Below the pieces are notes generated by a model. That model worked only from the letters and a program-made list of their open reading frames with translations, was not told where the DNA came from and ran no database searches. Shown one piece after another: positions 10,337-20,040 of a DNA stretch of 64,000 nucleotides. Position numbers and translations under genes: made by a program. Source of the DNA: Myxococcaceae bacterium JPH2 (GTDB lineage Bacteria > Myxococcota > Myxococcia > Myxococcales > Myxococcaceae); assembly GCA_016458225.1 (NCBI GenBank), contig JAEMGR010000009.1:434001-498000 (forward strand). The letters are read 5' to 3'. The stretch's first letter is position 1, and the number at the start of each line of letters is the position of its first letter.

Positions 10337-11374
10337 TCACGGAGCGGCGAACACCTTCGCCCTCCGCACGCGGATTCGCAGCACCTGTCCTGTGCGGACG
10401 CCCTCCACCGGAGGCGCCACGACCCGCAGGAGCGAGGTGCCCACCGCGAAGCGATACTCCACCGAGTTCCCTAGGAAGAGGCGCGCAGCCAGCGGCAGCG
10501 CGGTGCCCTCCGTCCCCAGCTCCAGGTCCTCCGGACGAAGGACCAGCGCCCCAGGCCCCTCGCTCCGCGCCACATCGGCGGGAAGCGCGAAGGCCGTCTC
10601 GGCCTGCGCGCAGTAGAAGACGCCGTCTCGCACCGCACCGGAGAGGACGTTCGCACCGCCCACGAAGCGGGCGACGAAGGCCGAGGTCGGTGCGTGGTAG
10701 AGCCGCTCCGGGGCATCCACCTGCTCCAGCACGCCCCCGTTCATCACCGCGATGCGATCCGACAACGCCAGCGCTTCGGCCTGGTCGTGCGTCACGAAGA
10801 CGAGCGTCGTCCCGAGGCGCTCGCGGAGCGCGGCGAGTTCCGCGCGGAGTTCCTCGCGCAATGCCGCATCCAGGTTGGAGAGCGGCTCATCCAGCAGCAG
10901 CACGCGCGGGTTGGACACGAGCGCCCGAGCCAACGCCACGCGCTGAAGCTGGCCACCGGACAACTCATGCGGCATGCGCTCCGCGAACGCCTCGAGCCGA
11001 ACCCAGCGCAGCGCGGTCCGCACCCGCTCGGAGATCTCACTCCGCGAGGTTCGCCGCAGCGCCAACGGATAGGCGACGTTCGCCTCGACCGAGCGGTTCG
11101 GCCACACGGCATAGCTCTGGAACACCATTCCCAGGCCGCGTCGCTCGGGAGGCACGCGGATGCCGGGGCCCGCGACCCGGGTTCCACCGATATCGATGGT
11201 GCCCTGATCCGGATGCTCCAGGCCCGCGATCATCCGCAGCGTCGTCGTCTTGCCGCAGCCGGATGGCCCGAGCAGCGACAGCAGCTCGCCCTCGCGAACC
11301 TCCAGGCTCAGCCCGCGAACCACCGGGGTCTTGCCATAGGCCTTCACCACGCCATCGAGCACGATGTTCGCCAT
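10337..11374 (-). CDS. ABC transporter ATP-binding protein, iron(III)/FbpC type
   Basis: This 345-residue nucleotide-binding subunit should energise the adjacent permease at the inner membrane. Walker A (GPSGCGKTTT), the Q-loop region (MVFQSYAVWP), signature LSGGQLQRVALARA, Walker B (LLLDEPLSNLD) and the switch His in FVTHDQ are all intact. The last 90 residues (VLRPEDLELG onward) form a TOBE-type domain typical of the FbpC/PotA group. The ATG at 11374 overlaps the permease stop by one base (TGATG), implying translational coupling. Substrate specificity cannot be read from the ATPase; the iron assignment rests on the binding protein and permease architecture. Confidence 0.92.
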   Translation of the reverse strand: MANIVLDGVVKAYGKTPVVRGLSLEVREGELLSLLGPSGCGKTTTLRMIAGLEHPDQGTIDIGGTRVAGPGIRVPPERRGLGMVFQSYAVWPNRSVEANVAYPLALRRTSRSEISERVRTALRWVRLEAFAERMPHELSGGQLQRVALARALVSNPRVLLLDEPLSNLDAALREELRAELAALRERLGTTLVFVTHDQAEALALSDRIAVMNGGVLEQVDAPERLYHAPTSAFVARFVGGANVLSGAVRDGVFYCAQAETAFALPADVARSEGPGALVLRPEDLELGTEGTALPLAARLFLGNSVEYRFAVGTSLLRVVAPPVEGVRTGQVLRIRVRRAKVFAAP

Positions 11375-13035
11375 CACCCCTCCACCGACGAACGAGGCCC
11401 GAGCGCGAGCACGCCGCGCCCCCCCAGCACCAGCGCGACCAGGACGCAGGCCAGCACCGCCGCGGAGGCCGGGTCGTCATAGCTCTGAAGCTCGAACAGC
11501 AGCGTGCCCAAGACCTGCGAGCCCGCGGGCACCAGCAGCACCGACATGGTCATCTCCGAGGCACAGGTGAGGAACGCGAGCACGAACGCCGAGACGATCG
11601 CGGGCCGCAGCACCGGCAGCGCCGCGTCTCGGAACGCACGCAGCGGCCCTGCCCCGCTCAACCGCGCCGCCTCGACGAGCGACACGTCGAGCTGCGCGAG
11701 CCCTTCGGAGCTGTTGCGCTCCCCCAGCGCCAGGTACTTCACCGCGTAGGCGATGAGCAGCAGCCACGGGGTGTGCGCCAGCGCGAGGACGAAGGCGACT
11801 CGCTCGAACGCGATGAACCGCCAGTCCCGCGAGAAGGCCACGAGCAGCGCCAGGGCCAGCACCGTGCCCGGCACGGAGAAGGGCCCCACTGACAACGCCT
11901 CCACCATCCCGCGTGAACGCCGGCGCAGCATGGCCGCGGCGAGACCGAACCCGCACACCAGCCCCCCTGCCCCCGTCGCCAGCATCAGGCTGTTGCCCAA
12001 CGCACTGCGCGCCCGCTCACTCCACAGCACGCTTCCCCAGCGCGTGAAGGTCAGGGACGCCCAGGACAGCGGCGCGCCAAAGCTCCGCTGAAGCGACGTG
12101 AGCAACAGCGCCCCCAGCGGCAACACGATGAAGGCCGCGCACACCAGCGACACCGTGATGCCCCAAGGCACACGCGCCTTCCCGAGTGCCATCGGGCGAA
12201 GCGCCAGTCCCTTGCCGGCGCCCAGCCGCACACGTCCGCCTCGCCCCAACCACCGCATCACGCCCAGCGCGATGGGCGTCAGTCCCAGCAGCAGCGTGGC
12301 CAGCGCCATCGCACGGGGAAGTCCCTCCGAGCCTCCCATCAACACCAGCTCATAGATGCGGGTGGTCAACACGCGCGTTGGAGGTGAGGCTGAGACACCC
12401 AACAGATAGGGCACCCCAAACGACGAGGCGGTCAGCAGGAAGACCATGACCGCGCCGGACAGCACCGAGGGCAGCATCAAGGGCAGCGTCGCCGTCGTCA
12501 GCGCTCGGAACGGGGACGCCCCACACACGCGAGCCGCTTCCTCCAGGGCCGGGTCGATGCGACGAAGCGCGGCGGCGCCCGCCAGCAAGACAAAGGGCAG
12601 GCCCGAGAGCCCCTCCACGAAGGCGATGCCGCCCACCCCGTAGATGTCGAACGTGCCCGTCCCCCACAGCCGATTGAGATAGCCCGCGCGAGGGCTCGCG
12701 AGCGACAGCCAGCCCATGCCCCAGATGAACGCGGGGATCGCCGAGGGCAGCGTGAAGAGGACCGCGAACACGCGCCGGAGCGGCAGGTCCGTGCGGAACA
12801 ACAGCAGCGCCAGCGGCGCTCCCAAGCCGAGCGCCAGCAGACTCGCGCCTGTCGAAATCATGAGCGTGTTGGACAGTGCGCCCCACTCGCTTCCCCAGGC
12901 CGTGCTCGACCGCGCGGTGAGGGATTCCAGCCCGCGGATCAACAACACGCCCAGAGGCCCCGCGCCAAAGAACAACACCGGCACCAGCCACGCGCCCAGC
13001 CCGAGCCGAGGGCCCCACGTCCCTTCGCGGGTCAT
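11374..13035 (-). CDS. ABC transporter permease, fused two-domain FbpB type
   Basis: At 553 residues, the protein is two binding-protein-dependent permease domains joined in one chain, as in FbpB/AfuB iron(III) permeases. Each half has an EAA loop for contact with the ATPase: EEAARVCGASPFRALTTATL and VEAARLSGAGPLRAFRDAAL. About 12 hydrophobic segments are visible. The open frame runs further upstream, but the ATG at 13035 forms an ATGA overlap with the stop of the binding-protein gene and is taken as the start. It is the middle gene of a three-gene operon. Confidence 0.92.
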   Translation of the reverse strand: MTREGTWGPRLGLGAWLVPVLFFGAGPLGVLLIRGLESLTARSSTAWGSEWGALSNTLMISTGASLLALGLGAPLALLLFRTDLPLRRVFAVLFTLPSAIPAFIWGMGWLSLASPRAGYLNRLWGTGTFDIYGVGGIAFVEGLSGLPFVLLAGAAALRRIDPALEEAARVCGASPFRALTTATLPLMLPSVLSGAVMVFLLTASSFGVPYLLGVSASPPTRVLTTRIYELVLMGGSEGLPRAMALATLLLGLTPIALGVMRWLGRGGRVRLGAGKGLALRPMALGKARVPWGITVSLVCAAFIVLPLGALLLTSLQRSFGAPLSWASLTFTRWGSVLWSERARSALGNSLMLATGAGGLVCGFGLAAAMLRRRSRGMVEALSVGPFSVPGTVLALALLVAFSRDWRFIAFERVAFVLALAHTPWLLLIAYAVKYLALGERNSSEGLAQLDVSLVEAARLSGAGPLRAFRDAALPVLRPAIVSAFVLAFLTCASEMTMSVLLVPAGSQVLGTLLFELQSYDDPASAAVLACVLVALVLGGRGVLALGPRSSVEG

Positions 13036-14078
13036 CGGGCGAACGCCTGACTGAACGACGCCTTGATGGTCGTCCCGCGTGACAATCCCAGCTCCAACAG
13101 CTCGGGAGTCCACGGCTGCGCGCGCCCGAGCAGGGTCTCCACGCCCGCCTCGCCTCGCGGCCCTTCCAGCCGTGGATCCACGCCATGCATGTCCCCTCGC
13201 TCGATGATGATGCGCTGCCCTTCCGGCGAGAGAAGGAGGTCCACCAGGGCGCGAGCGGCGACGGGGTTGCGCGTCGATTGGAAGATGGCCACCGGGCCAG
13301 GGATGACGACCGCGCCATCCTCGGGCCAGCTCACGGCGACAGGACTTCCGCGAGCCCTCGCCGCGAGCACGTTCTCCAGCAGGACGACGCCCACGTCCAC
13401 CTCGCCGCTCTCCACCTTCTGCAGTACGGCCGCGTTCCCACCGGCCACGAGCGCGCCGCGCGCCCGCAGCTCCGAGAAGAATCCCTCGCCATAGCGAGAC
13501 CGCAGGAACACCGCCCAGGTGTAGGCCGTCCCGGAGGTGAGCGGATCTCCAATCGCGGCGCGGCCCGACCACGGACCTCTCGCCAGCGCCGCGAAGGACG
13601 GAGGCGGCGGCACCGAGTCCTCGCGATGGACGAGCACCATGGTGGACACCCGGGCCGCCGCGTAGCGCGCATCCAAGTCGAGCAACGGTCGAGGAACGCG
13701 CAGGACATTCGGCGACGCATACCGAAGGAAGGCGCCCTCCCGAGCGAGTCGCTCATAGAGGAACGGATCGGACGTCAGCAGCACGTCCGCGCGCACAGCT
13801 CCGGCGAGGCGCTCCGCCTCCAACCGGCTGGCCACCTTCTCGCTGCCTGCTTGATACCAGTGCACCTTCACGCCCGGCAGCCGCTGGGCCAGCAGGGGCG
13901 CCAGCGCGTCCAGCACGTGCTGGTACATCGACGTGTAGACCCACACGTCGCCCGTCGCGGCCTCCGTCGACGCCACGGGTCCCCCGCTCGCCGGCGCCGC
14001 GGACTCGATGCGGCACGACGCGAGCAGGAGGACCGCGAGCAGGGAGCAGACGCCTCGGAACCGCGTTCGGACGCGCAT
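13032..14078 (-). CDS. ABC transporter substrate-binding lipoprotein, iron(III)/AfuA-like
   Basis: This 348-residue binding protein has a short lipoprotein signal ending in LLASC. The mature part starts with VWVYTSMYQHVLDAL, typical of the Fe3+/AfuA branch of extracellular solute-binding family 1, and contains DPLTSGTAYTWAVFL and later LLSPEGQRIIIERG, a common motif near the hinge. It should capture the substrate at the membrane surface and deliver it to the downstream permease. Iron is the usual substrate for this family, but thiamine- and phosphonate-binding relatives exist, so the substrate is an inference. The ATG at 14078 is preferred; a GTG at 14102 is in frame but would add eight polar residues before the signal. 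Confidence 0.85.
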   Translation of the reverse strand: MRVRTRFRGVCSLLAVLLLASCRIESAAPASGGPVASTEAATGDVWVYTSMYQHVLDALAPLLAQRLPGVKVHWYQAGSEKVASRLEAERLAGAVRADVLLTSDPFLYERLAREGAFLRYASPNVLRVPRPLLDLDARYAAARVSTMVLVHREDSVPPPPSFAALARGPWSGRAAIGDPLTSGTAYTWAVFLRSRYGEGFFSELRARGALVAGGNAAVLQKVESGEVDVGVVLLENVLAARARGSPVAVSWPEDGAVVIPGPVAIFQSTRNPVAARALVDLLLSPEGQRIIIERGDMHGVDPRLEGPRGEAGVETLLGRAQPWTPELLELGLSRGTTIKASFSQAFAR

Positions 14079-14144
14079 GGCGGGCGATGATGCACCACCC
14101 ACGCGCCATCCTCACGTTCCGCCCGCGTCACCGCGGACAGGGAG

Positions 14145-15488
14145 CTACTTCGCGGCCACGTCGCGCGGGAACTGACCGCTGGCCACCAGCAGGTTCAGCC
14201 GGGCCTGGAGCACCGCGTCCTGGGCGAGCAGCGCATTCGTCTCGGCGTCTCGCGCCGTGCGCTCCGCGTCCACGACGTCCAGGTTCGTGGTGGCACCCGC
14301 GCGGTAGGCCTCGGTGGAGAGCTGGAGCGTCTCGCGCGCCGACTCCGCCGAGTGCCCCTGCTCCACCGCCGCGGCCGTCGCGCCTTGGAGCTGTTCGTCC
14401 GCCGAACGCACCTCACCCCGAGCCCGCTGCATCAAGGTGTCCAACGCGCCCCGGGCATCCGCCACCAGCGCCGCGCGCTCGCGCTTGGCGCCATAACGGA
14501 AGCCGCCGTCATAGAGCGGCACCGACAGCAGCACCTGGGCCTGGAAGCCCCACGTGGGCAGCGTGACGGTCTCCGGCGTCTGGAAGTACGGCTGCGCCGA
14601 AGCGGACACCGTGGGCATGAAGTCCGCCCAGCTCTCCTCGTAGGTGCGCTCGGCCAGCGAGAGCCGCGCGCGCTGCGAGGCGATGTCCTCGCGCTGCTCC
14701 ACCGCCTTCAAGGCATCCGTGAGCGCGGGAGGCGAAGCCAGCACCGCATCTCCGGCCGCGTCGAGCGGACCATCCACGCCCACCGCCACACCGAGCGCCT
14801 CGCGCGAGCGATTCAACGCCGTGGCGGCGAGCTGCACGCGCGCCTCGTTGTCATACAGCTCGCGCTGCGCCCGAGCCTCATCCAACCGAGTGCCCAAGCC
14901 CTTCGAGCGCCGGGCCTGAGAGAACTCCAGATGCGCCCGCGCCGTGTCTCGCGCTTGCACGGCCACGGCCAGCAAGCGCCGCTGCAGCACGACGGACAGA
15001 TAGGCCTGGGCCGCGCCCGAAGCGACCAGGCGCCGCACATCCGACTCACTGGCGCGCGCCACGTCCACGGCCTGCTTCGCGCGGCTCGCGGCGAGCCAGC
15101 GCTGGGGCGCCACCAAGGGCACGGTCAGGTTGAGGTTGGCATTGAACGCGCTGCCAGGCTGCACCACGCGATCGTTCTGCACGCGGTCCGCGTCCAACTG
15201 CGTGTACACGCCGTTGGCCGTGAGCACGGGCAGGAAGGCCGCGCGGGCCTCGGTCACCAAGGCCTGCGCTCGCGCCACCTGGGCCTTCGCCTGGGTGAGC
15301 GTCGGGTTGCGCGCGAGCGACTGCTGCACGGCGTCCTCGAACGTCAGGGCCGGGGCCTGCACCGTCGCGGGGACCTGCGTCGCCTCGGGAGCCGGGGTCG
15401 GGGTCGTCGGCGGCTCCCCCCGCGCCGCGCCGGACAGCAGCGCGGCGACCATCACTCCACCCTCCATCCACGCTCGCATCGCGCTCAC
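14145..15488 (-). CDS. TolC-family outer-membrane efflux protein
   Basis: At 447 residues, it has an N-terminal signal (hydrophobic VMVAALLSGAA) and two OEP repeats rich in Ala/Leu/Glu helices, for example FEDAVQQSLARNPTLTQAKA and the second-repeat VPLYDGGFRYGAKR. It would form the outer-membrane duct of the tripartite pump encoded just upstream. No lipobox Cys is present. The GTG at 15488 overlaps the adaptor stop (GTGA); an ATG nine bases further in is an alternative start. It is the last gene of the operon. Confidence 0.92.
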   Translation of the reverse strand: MSAMRAWMEGGVMVAALLSGAARGEPPTTPTPAPEATQVPATVQAPALTFEDAVQQSLARNPTLTQAKAQVARAQALVTEARAAFLPVLTANGVYTQLDADRVQNDRVVQPGSAFNANLNLTVPLVAPQRWLAASRAKQAVDVARASESDVRRLVASGAAQAYLSVVLQRRLLAVAVQARDTARAHLEFSQARRSKGLGTRLDEARAQRELYDNEARVQLAATALNRSREALGVAVGVDGPLDAAGDAVLASPPALTDALKAVEQREDIASQRARLSLAERTYEESWADFMPTVSASAQPYFQTPETVTLPTWGFQAQVLLSVPLYDGGFRYGAKRERAALVADARGALDTLMQRARGEVRSADEQLQGATAAAVEQGHSAESARETLQLSTEAYRAGATTNLDVVDAERTARDAETNALLAQDAVLQARLNLLVASGQFPRDVAAK

Positions 15489-16660
15489 CGCTTCTCCGCC
15501 GAGGCCAGCACCGCGTCCACCGGGCCGCCATCCGTCACGTCACTGCCCGCGTTGAGGGCGACCACTTCACCGCCCTGAAGCCCGCTGACGATCTGCGCGA
15601 CCTTGCCGTCGTGTCGCCCCACCACCACCGGCACCACCCGCGCGCGCCCGTCCTGCACGACCGCGACGAACGGCTTGTCGGCGCGCATGAAGAGGGCCTC
15701 GGCGGGCACCATCGGATAGGGGCGAGCCTGCAGGTGGAGCGTGGCGTGGATGAAGCTGCCCGGGTACAGGCCCACGTCCTTGTTGTCGATGTCCACCTCG
15801 CACAGCATGGTGCGCGTGCGCGCATCCAGGTTGCGCGTCATGCGCGTCACCTTCGCCTCGAGCGTCTGTCCCGGGCGCTGATCCACCGACAGCGTGACCG
15901 CGTCGCCCTCGTGCACGGAGTCCGCGTCGTCCTGGCCCAGGTAGACGTAGACGCGCAGCTTGTCCATGTCCGCCAGGTCCAGCACCGGCTGGGCGCTCGT
16001 CGTCGAGCCCGTGGCGGCCGGAAGCAGCGCGCCCGTGTCCACGTAGCGCGCGGTGACGATTCCCTCGAATGGCGCGGTCAGCGTCCCATAGGCCTGGAGC
16101 GACTGGGCTCGCGCGAGGTTCGCCTCGGAGATCTTCACCCCCGCCTGCGCATCATCCACCTGCTGCTGGGAGCTGACGCCCGTCGAGACCAGCGACAGGT
16201 GCCGTTGCAGGAGCTGTCGCTTCACGTCCAGGTCCGCTCGCGCGGCGGCCACCTGCTGCTCGGTGTCGGGAGACTCGAGCGTGGCCAGCAGCTGGCCCTT
16301 CTTCACGCGGTCGCCCTTGTCCACGCGGATGTCGCGCAGGTAGCCGCTGACCTTGGCGTAGAGCGTGGCCTGAGCCCAGGCGCGGGCCTCGGCGGGCAGC
16401 GTGACGTCGCGGCCCGATGCGGCCAGGGTGACCTGGACGGCGCGCAGGCGAGGGCCGGCGGCCACGGCGGCGCGGCGAGACTCCGCCTCGCGGGCCTCGG
16501 CGTGGCTGCGCGTCGTGGCCAGGAACGCCACGCCACCGATGGCGACGCTGACGCTCACCACGCCCACCGCGAACAGGCCGCGCGCGGAGGGAGGTCGAGA
16601 GGGAGCAGGAGGCACCGGCTCAGGCGAGGGAGGGATGACGGGCACGGGAGCGGAACTCAT
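15485..16660 (-). CDS. RND efflux periplasmic adaptor (membrane fusion protein)
   Basis: This 391-residue protein has an N-terminal membrane anchor (GLFAVGVVSVSVAIGGVAFLA) after a Pro-rich cytosolic start, then the biotinyl-lipoyl-like half-motifs around GYLRDIRVDKGDRVKKGQLL and APFEGIVTARYVDTGALLP, a coiled-coil hairpin between them, and a C-terminal beta-barrel. This is the HlyD/AcrA architecture. It bridges the inner-membrane pump and the TolC-like duct. Both gene junctions overlap by four bases (ATGA with the pump stop, GTGA with the next gene), which fits equimolar expression. Confidence 0.93.
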   Translation of the reverse strand: MSSAPVPVIPPSPEPVPPAPSRPPSARGLFAVGVVSVSVAIGGVAFLATTRSHAEAREAESRRAAVAAGPRLRAVQVTLAASGRDVTLPAEARAWAQATLYAKVSGYLRDIRVDKGDRVKKGQLLATLESPDTEQQVAAARADLDVKRQLLQRHLSLVSTGVSSQQQVDDAQAGVKISEANLARAQSLQAYGTLTAPFEGIVTARYVDTGALLPAATGSTTSAQPVLDLADMDKLRVYVYLGQDDADSVHEGDAVTLSVDQRPGQTLEAKVTRMTRNLDARTRTMLCEVDIDNKDVGLYPGSFIHATLHLQARPYPMVPAEALFMRADKPFVAVVQDGRARVVPVVVGRHDGKVAQIVSGLQGGEVVALNAGSDVTDGGPVDAVLASAEKR

Positions 16661-19600
16661 GCGGAGTGACCTGGAGAGGAAGAAGGAAGGAGCGCGGCCT
16701 CGGCCTCGAAGCGCTTGTCCAACTCGTGCTGGCGAGGCGGCGCCTTGCGCAGGAGCGAGTAGACGACCGGGACCATGAACAGGGTGACGAAGGTGGCCAC
16801 CGAGAGACCACCGATGACAGCTCGGCCCAGCGGCGCGTTCTGCTCACCCCCCTCGCCCAACGCCAACGCCATGGGCAGCATGCCGAGCACCATGGCGAGC
16901 GCCGTCATGAGGATGGGACGCAGTCGCGTACGCCCCGCCTCCAGCGCGGCCTCCAGCGCGCTGATGCCGCGCTCGCCGCGCACATCGTTGGCGAAGTTGA
17001 CCAGGAGGATGGAGTTACTGACCGCGATGCCCACGGCCATGATGGAGCCCATGAAGGACTCCACGTTGAGCGTGGTGCCTGTCACGGCCAGCATCCAGAG
17101 GATGCCCACCAGCGCGCCGGGCACCGCGACCATGATGATGAACGGATCCAGCCAGCTCTGGAACAGCACGACCATGAGCAGATAGACGAGCACGATGGCC
17201 AGGAGGAGCCCGGTGCCCAGGCTCTTGAACGAGGTGAACATGCTCTCGCTCTGGCCTCGGATGGTGATGCGCGTCGTCTTGGGCACGTCCTTCAGGCCGC
17301 TGATGGCCTTCTGGATGTCGCGGGTGACGCTGCCCAGGTCCCGGCCCTCGGCGGAGGCCTGCACGTTGATGACGCGCTGAACGGTGGCGTGGTTGATGAG
17401 GGCCTTGTCCTGCGTGGCCCGCATCGAGGCGATGCTCCCCAGATAGAGCGTGGTGCTGGAGCTCGCGTCCCCCACCCCGCGGCTCGGAGTCTGTCGAAGC
17501 GGCGCCGTGCCCCCCGCCACGGGCGTGGTCATCAGGTCGTTGACGCTCTGCATCTGCACGAGCGGCGTCTGCACCACGACGGGGTAGTTCACGTTGTTCT
17601 GCGGGCTCAACCAGAAGGACGGCGACACCGTGGAGCTGGACGACAGCGTGGTGAGCAGGTTGTTGGCCACATCGCGCTGGGTGATGCCGACCTGGGCGGC
17701 GCGCACGCGGTCCGTCACCACCTGGATGGCGGGATGGTCCAACACCTGGGCGATGCGCACGTCCGCGGTACCCGGGATCTCGCGCATGCGGTCGCGCAGC
17801 TCGCGCGCCAGCAGGAAGGACTTGTCCAGGTCGCTGCCTTCAATCTGCACGTCGATGGGCGCCGACAGGCCGAAGTTGAGCACCTGGCTGACGATGTCCG
17901 GCGCCTGGAAGTAGGCGCTCACGCCGGGGAAGTCCTTCGCCAGCATCTCGCGGATGGCCTGCATGTACAGGCGCGTGGGGTGGTGATGCGCCTTCAGCGC
18001 GATGAGCACCTCCGCGTCCTGGCTCCCGATGTTGTCCGTGGGGACGAGCGCCAGGTTGAAGGAGATGGGCAGGCCCAGGTTGTCGTTGATGGTCTCCAGC
18101 TCATCCTCCGGGATGAGGTCCCGGATGCGCTGCTCCACCGCGTCGACGATCTCTTCGGTCGTCTCCAGCCGCGTGCCGATGGGCGCGCGCACGTGCAGGC
18201 GCATCTGGCCGGCATCCACCGAGGGGAAGAAGTCGAAGCCCACGACGAACGGCAGGACCGCGGTGGCGCCCACCAAGAGCGCCGCGCACCCGAGGACGAA
18301 GCCCCGATGTGCCAGCACCATGGACAGGGCCCGGCCATACACGTCCGTGAAGCGATCGAAGTGACGGTCGCGCCAGGCATTGAAGCGGCCCCAGATGCCC
18401 CGGGCGGCCTCGGGCCCATGGGCCTCGTGCTCCAGGAGCTGGCGCGCCAGCGTGGGCACCAAGGTCCGGCTGAGCACGTAGCTGGCGAGCATCGAGATGA
18501 CCACCGACAGCGCCAGCGGCGTGAAGAGGAAGCGCGCGGGCCCCACCAGCAGCACCACCGGGAAGAACACGATGCAGATGGTCAGGGTGGCCGCCAGCGC
18601 GGGCGTGGCGATCTGCTCGGCGCCGATGAGGATGGCGGGCGTCAGCGGCATCCCCAGCGTGCGGTGCCGGTGGATGTTCTCCACGGCCACCGTCGCGTCA
18701 TCCACGAGCATCCCGATGGCGAGCGCCAGTCCGCCCAGCGTCATGATGTTGAACGTGTGGCCCAAGAGGAACAGGCCCGTCACGCCCACGGCCATGGCCA
18801 GCGGGATGGACGTGGACACCAGCAACATGCTGCGCCAGCTCCCCAGGAACAGGAGGATCATCACCGACACCAGCACCGAGCTGATGAGCGCCTCATGCAG
18901 CACGTTCATCACGGCGGCGCGCACGAACACGGACTGATCGAAGTCGATCTTCAGCTCCATGCCCTCGGGCGCCGCCGCCTTGAGCTGGGGCAGCAGCTCT
19001 CGCGAGGCGTCCACCACCGCCAGAGTGGAGGCGTTGGCGTGCTTGAGCAGCGACAGGTAGGTGGCGCGCTTGCCGTTGACCCGCGCGATGTTGGTCTGCA
19101 CGGCGAAGCCGTCATGCACGAACCCCACGTCGCGCAGATATACGGGCGCGCCGTCCACCACCTTCACGGGCAGGGCGTTGAACTCATCGACGGTGGTGGG
19201 GCTGGAGTTGAGCTTGACGTTGTACTCGGTGTTGCCGATCTGCGCGGTGCCCGCGGGCACGAGCACGTTGGACTGGAGCAGCGCCTGCACCACGTCCTGC
19301 GGCGTGAGCCCCTTGGCCGCCACCTTCGCCGGATCCACGTCCACCATGATCTGCCGGGCCTTGCCACCATACGGTGACGGAATGGACATGCCCGGGATGG
19401 TGAACAGCTTGATGCGCAGGAAGTTCAGGCCGTAGTCATAGAGCTGCTGCTCGGACAGGTTCTGGCTGGAGACGGTGAGCTGGGCCACCGGCACGTTGGA
19501 CGCGTTGTAGCGGATGACGTTGGGCGGGCTGATGCCAGGGGGCATGAGCCGGCTGGCCGTCTGCGACACGCTGGCGATCTGCGCGATGGCCGCGCCGATG

Positions 19601-19902
19601 TCCGCGTCCTGCTCGAAGTAGACCTTGAGGATGCCGATGCCGGAGATCGACTGCGAGTCGATGTGGCTGATGCCATCCACCGTCGTCGAGTAGGCGCGCT
19701 CGCTGATGAGCACCACGCGTCGCTCGATGTCCTCGGCGGACATGCCCGGATAACTCCAGACCACCATGACGACCGGGATGTCGATGGCAGGAAAGATGTC
19801 CACCTTCATCCGGGCCGCGGACATCACTCCCGCCAGGAGGATGAGCGCGGACATCACGGCAATGGTGTAGGGGCGCCGTAGCGCCAGCCGCACGATCCAC
19901 AC
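16657..19902 (-). CDS. RND family efflux transporter permease
   Basis: The pump is about 1081 residues and belongs to the AcrB/CusA superfamily. It opens with WIVRLALRRPYTIAVM and shows the duplicated RND plan: a transmembrane helix, a large periplasmic porter domain, a helix bundle, then a second copy. The TM4 proton-relay aspartates are present in GMLVDDATVAVENI. The matching TM10 position reads VGIAVSNSILLVNFA, without the Lys found in AcrB. The GTG at 19902 is preferred because it places the first helix normally and has GGGAG upstream; a GTG at 19932 is also in frame. Substrates cannot be predicted. It lies downstream of, and co-oriented with, a LysR gene. Confidence 0.93.
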   Translation of the reverse strand: MWIVRLALRRPYTIAVMSALILLAGVMSAARMKVDIFPAIDIPVVMVVWSYPGMSAEDIERRVVLISERAYSTTVDGISHIDSQSISGIGILKVYFEQDADIGAAIAQIASVSQTASRLMPPGISPPNVIRYNASNVPVAQLTVSSQNLSEQQLYDYGLNFLRIKLFTIPGMSIPSPYGGKARQIMVDVDPAKVAAKGLTPQDVVQALLQSNVLVPAGTAQIGNTEYNVKLNSSPTTVDEFNALPVKVVDGAPVYLRDVGFVHDGFAVQTNIARVNGKRATYLSLLKHANASTLAVVDASRELLPQLKAAAPEGMELKIDFDQSVFVRAAVMNVLHEALISSVLVSVMILLFLGSWRSMLLVSTSIPLAMAVGVTGLFLLGHTFNIMTLGGLALAIGMLVDDATVAVENIHRHRTLGMPLTPAILIGAEQIATPALAATLTICIVFFPVVLLVGPARFLFTPLALSVVISMLASYVLSRTLVPTLARQLLEHEAHGPEAARGIWGRFNAWRDRHFDRFTDVYGRALSMVLAHRGFVLGCAALLVGATAVLPFVVGFDFFPSVDAGQMRLHVRAPIGTRLETTEEIVDAVEQRIRDLIPEDELETINDNLGLPISFNLALVPTDNIGSQDAEVLIALKAHHHPTRLYMQAIREMLAKDFPGVSAYFQAPDIVSQVLNFGLSAPIDVQIEGSDLDKSFLLARELRDRMREIPGTADVRIAQVLDHPAIQVVTDRVRAAQVGITQRDVANNLLTTLSSSSTVSPSFWLSPQNNVNYPVVVQTPLVQMQSVNDLMTTPVAGGTAPLRQTPSRGVGDASSSTTLYLGSIASMRATQDKALINHATVQRVINVQASAEGRDLGSVTRDIQKAISGLKDVPKTTRITIRGQSESMFTSFKSLGTGLLLAIVLVYLLMVVLFQSWLDPFIIMVAVPGALVGILWMLAVTGTTLNVESFMGSIMAVGIAVSNSILLVNFANDVRGERGISALEAALEAGRTRLRPILMTALAMVLGMLPMALALGEGGEQNAPLGRAVIGGLSVATFVTLFMVPVVYSLLRKAPPRQHELDKRFEAEAALLPSSSPGHSA

Positions 19903-20008
19903 GGAATGGCAACTCCCGGGAGCGCCTGTCACGCCTCGGTGTCACCACCGCGCGCGAAACGCTCCCTGTTGAATGCCGTGCTAAATGCGCTCCGAGTCCG
20001 TCCGCGTC

Positions 20009-20040
20009 CAATACTTTGGGGACGCGACTTCAATACTTCG
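20009..20040. promoter_or_regulatory. Direct repeat AAGTATTG, two copies 22 bp apart, between LysR and RND genes
   Basis: On the minus strand AAGTATTG occurs twice, with starts 22 bp apart (two helical turns), in an AT-rich patch that spans the stop codon of the LysR gene and lies 110-130 bases before the pump start. Placement and phasing suit a regulator-binding site, but with only two copies it could be chance. Confidence 0.3.

Noticed and set aside
11374-13572. Extended N-terminus for the ABC permease (732 residues)
   Set aside because: The extra 180 residues are Arg/Gly-rich shadow of the binding-protein gene. The ATGA overlap at 13035 and the hydrophobic start fix the real N-terminus.
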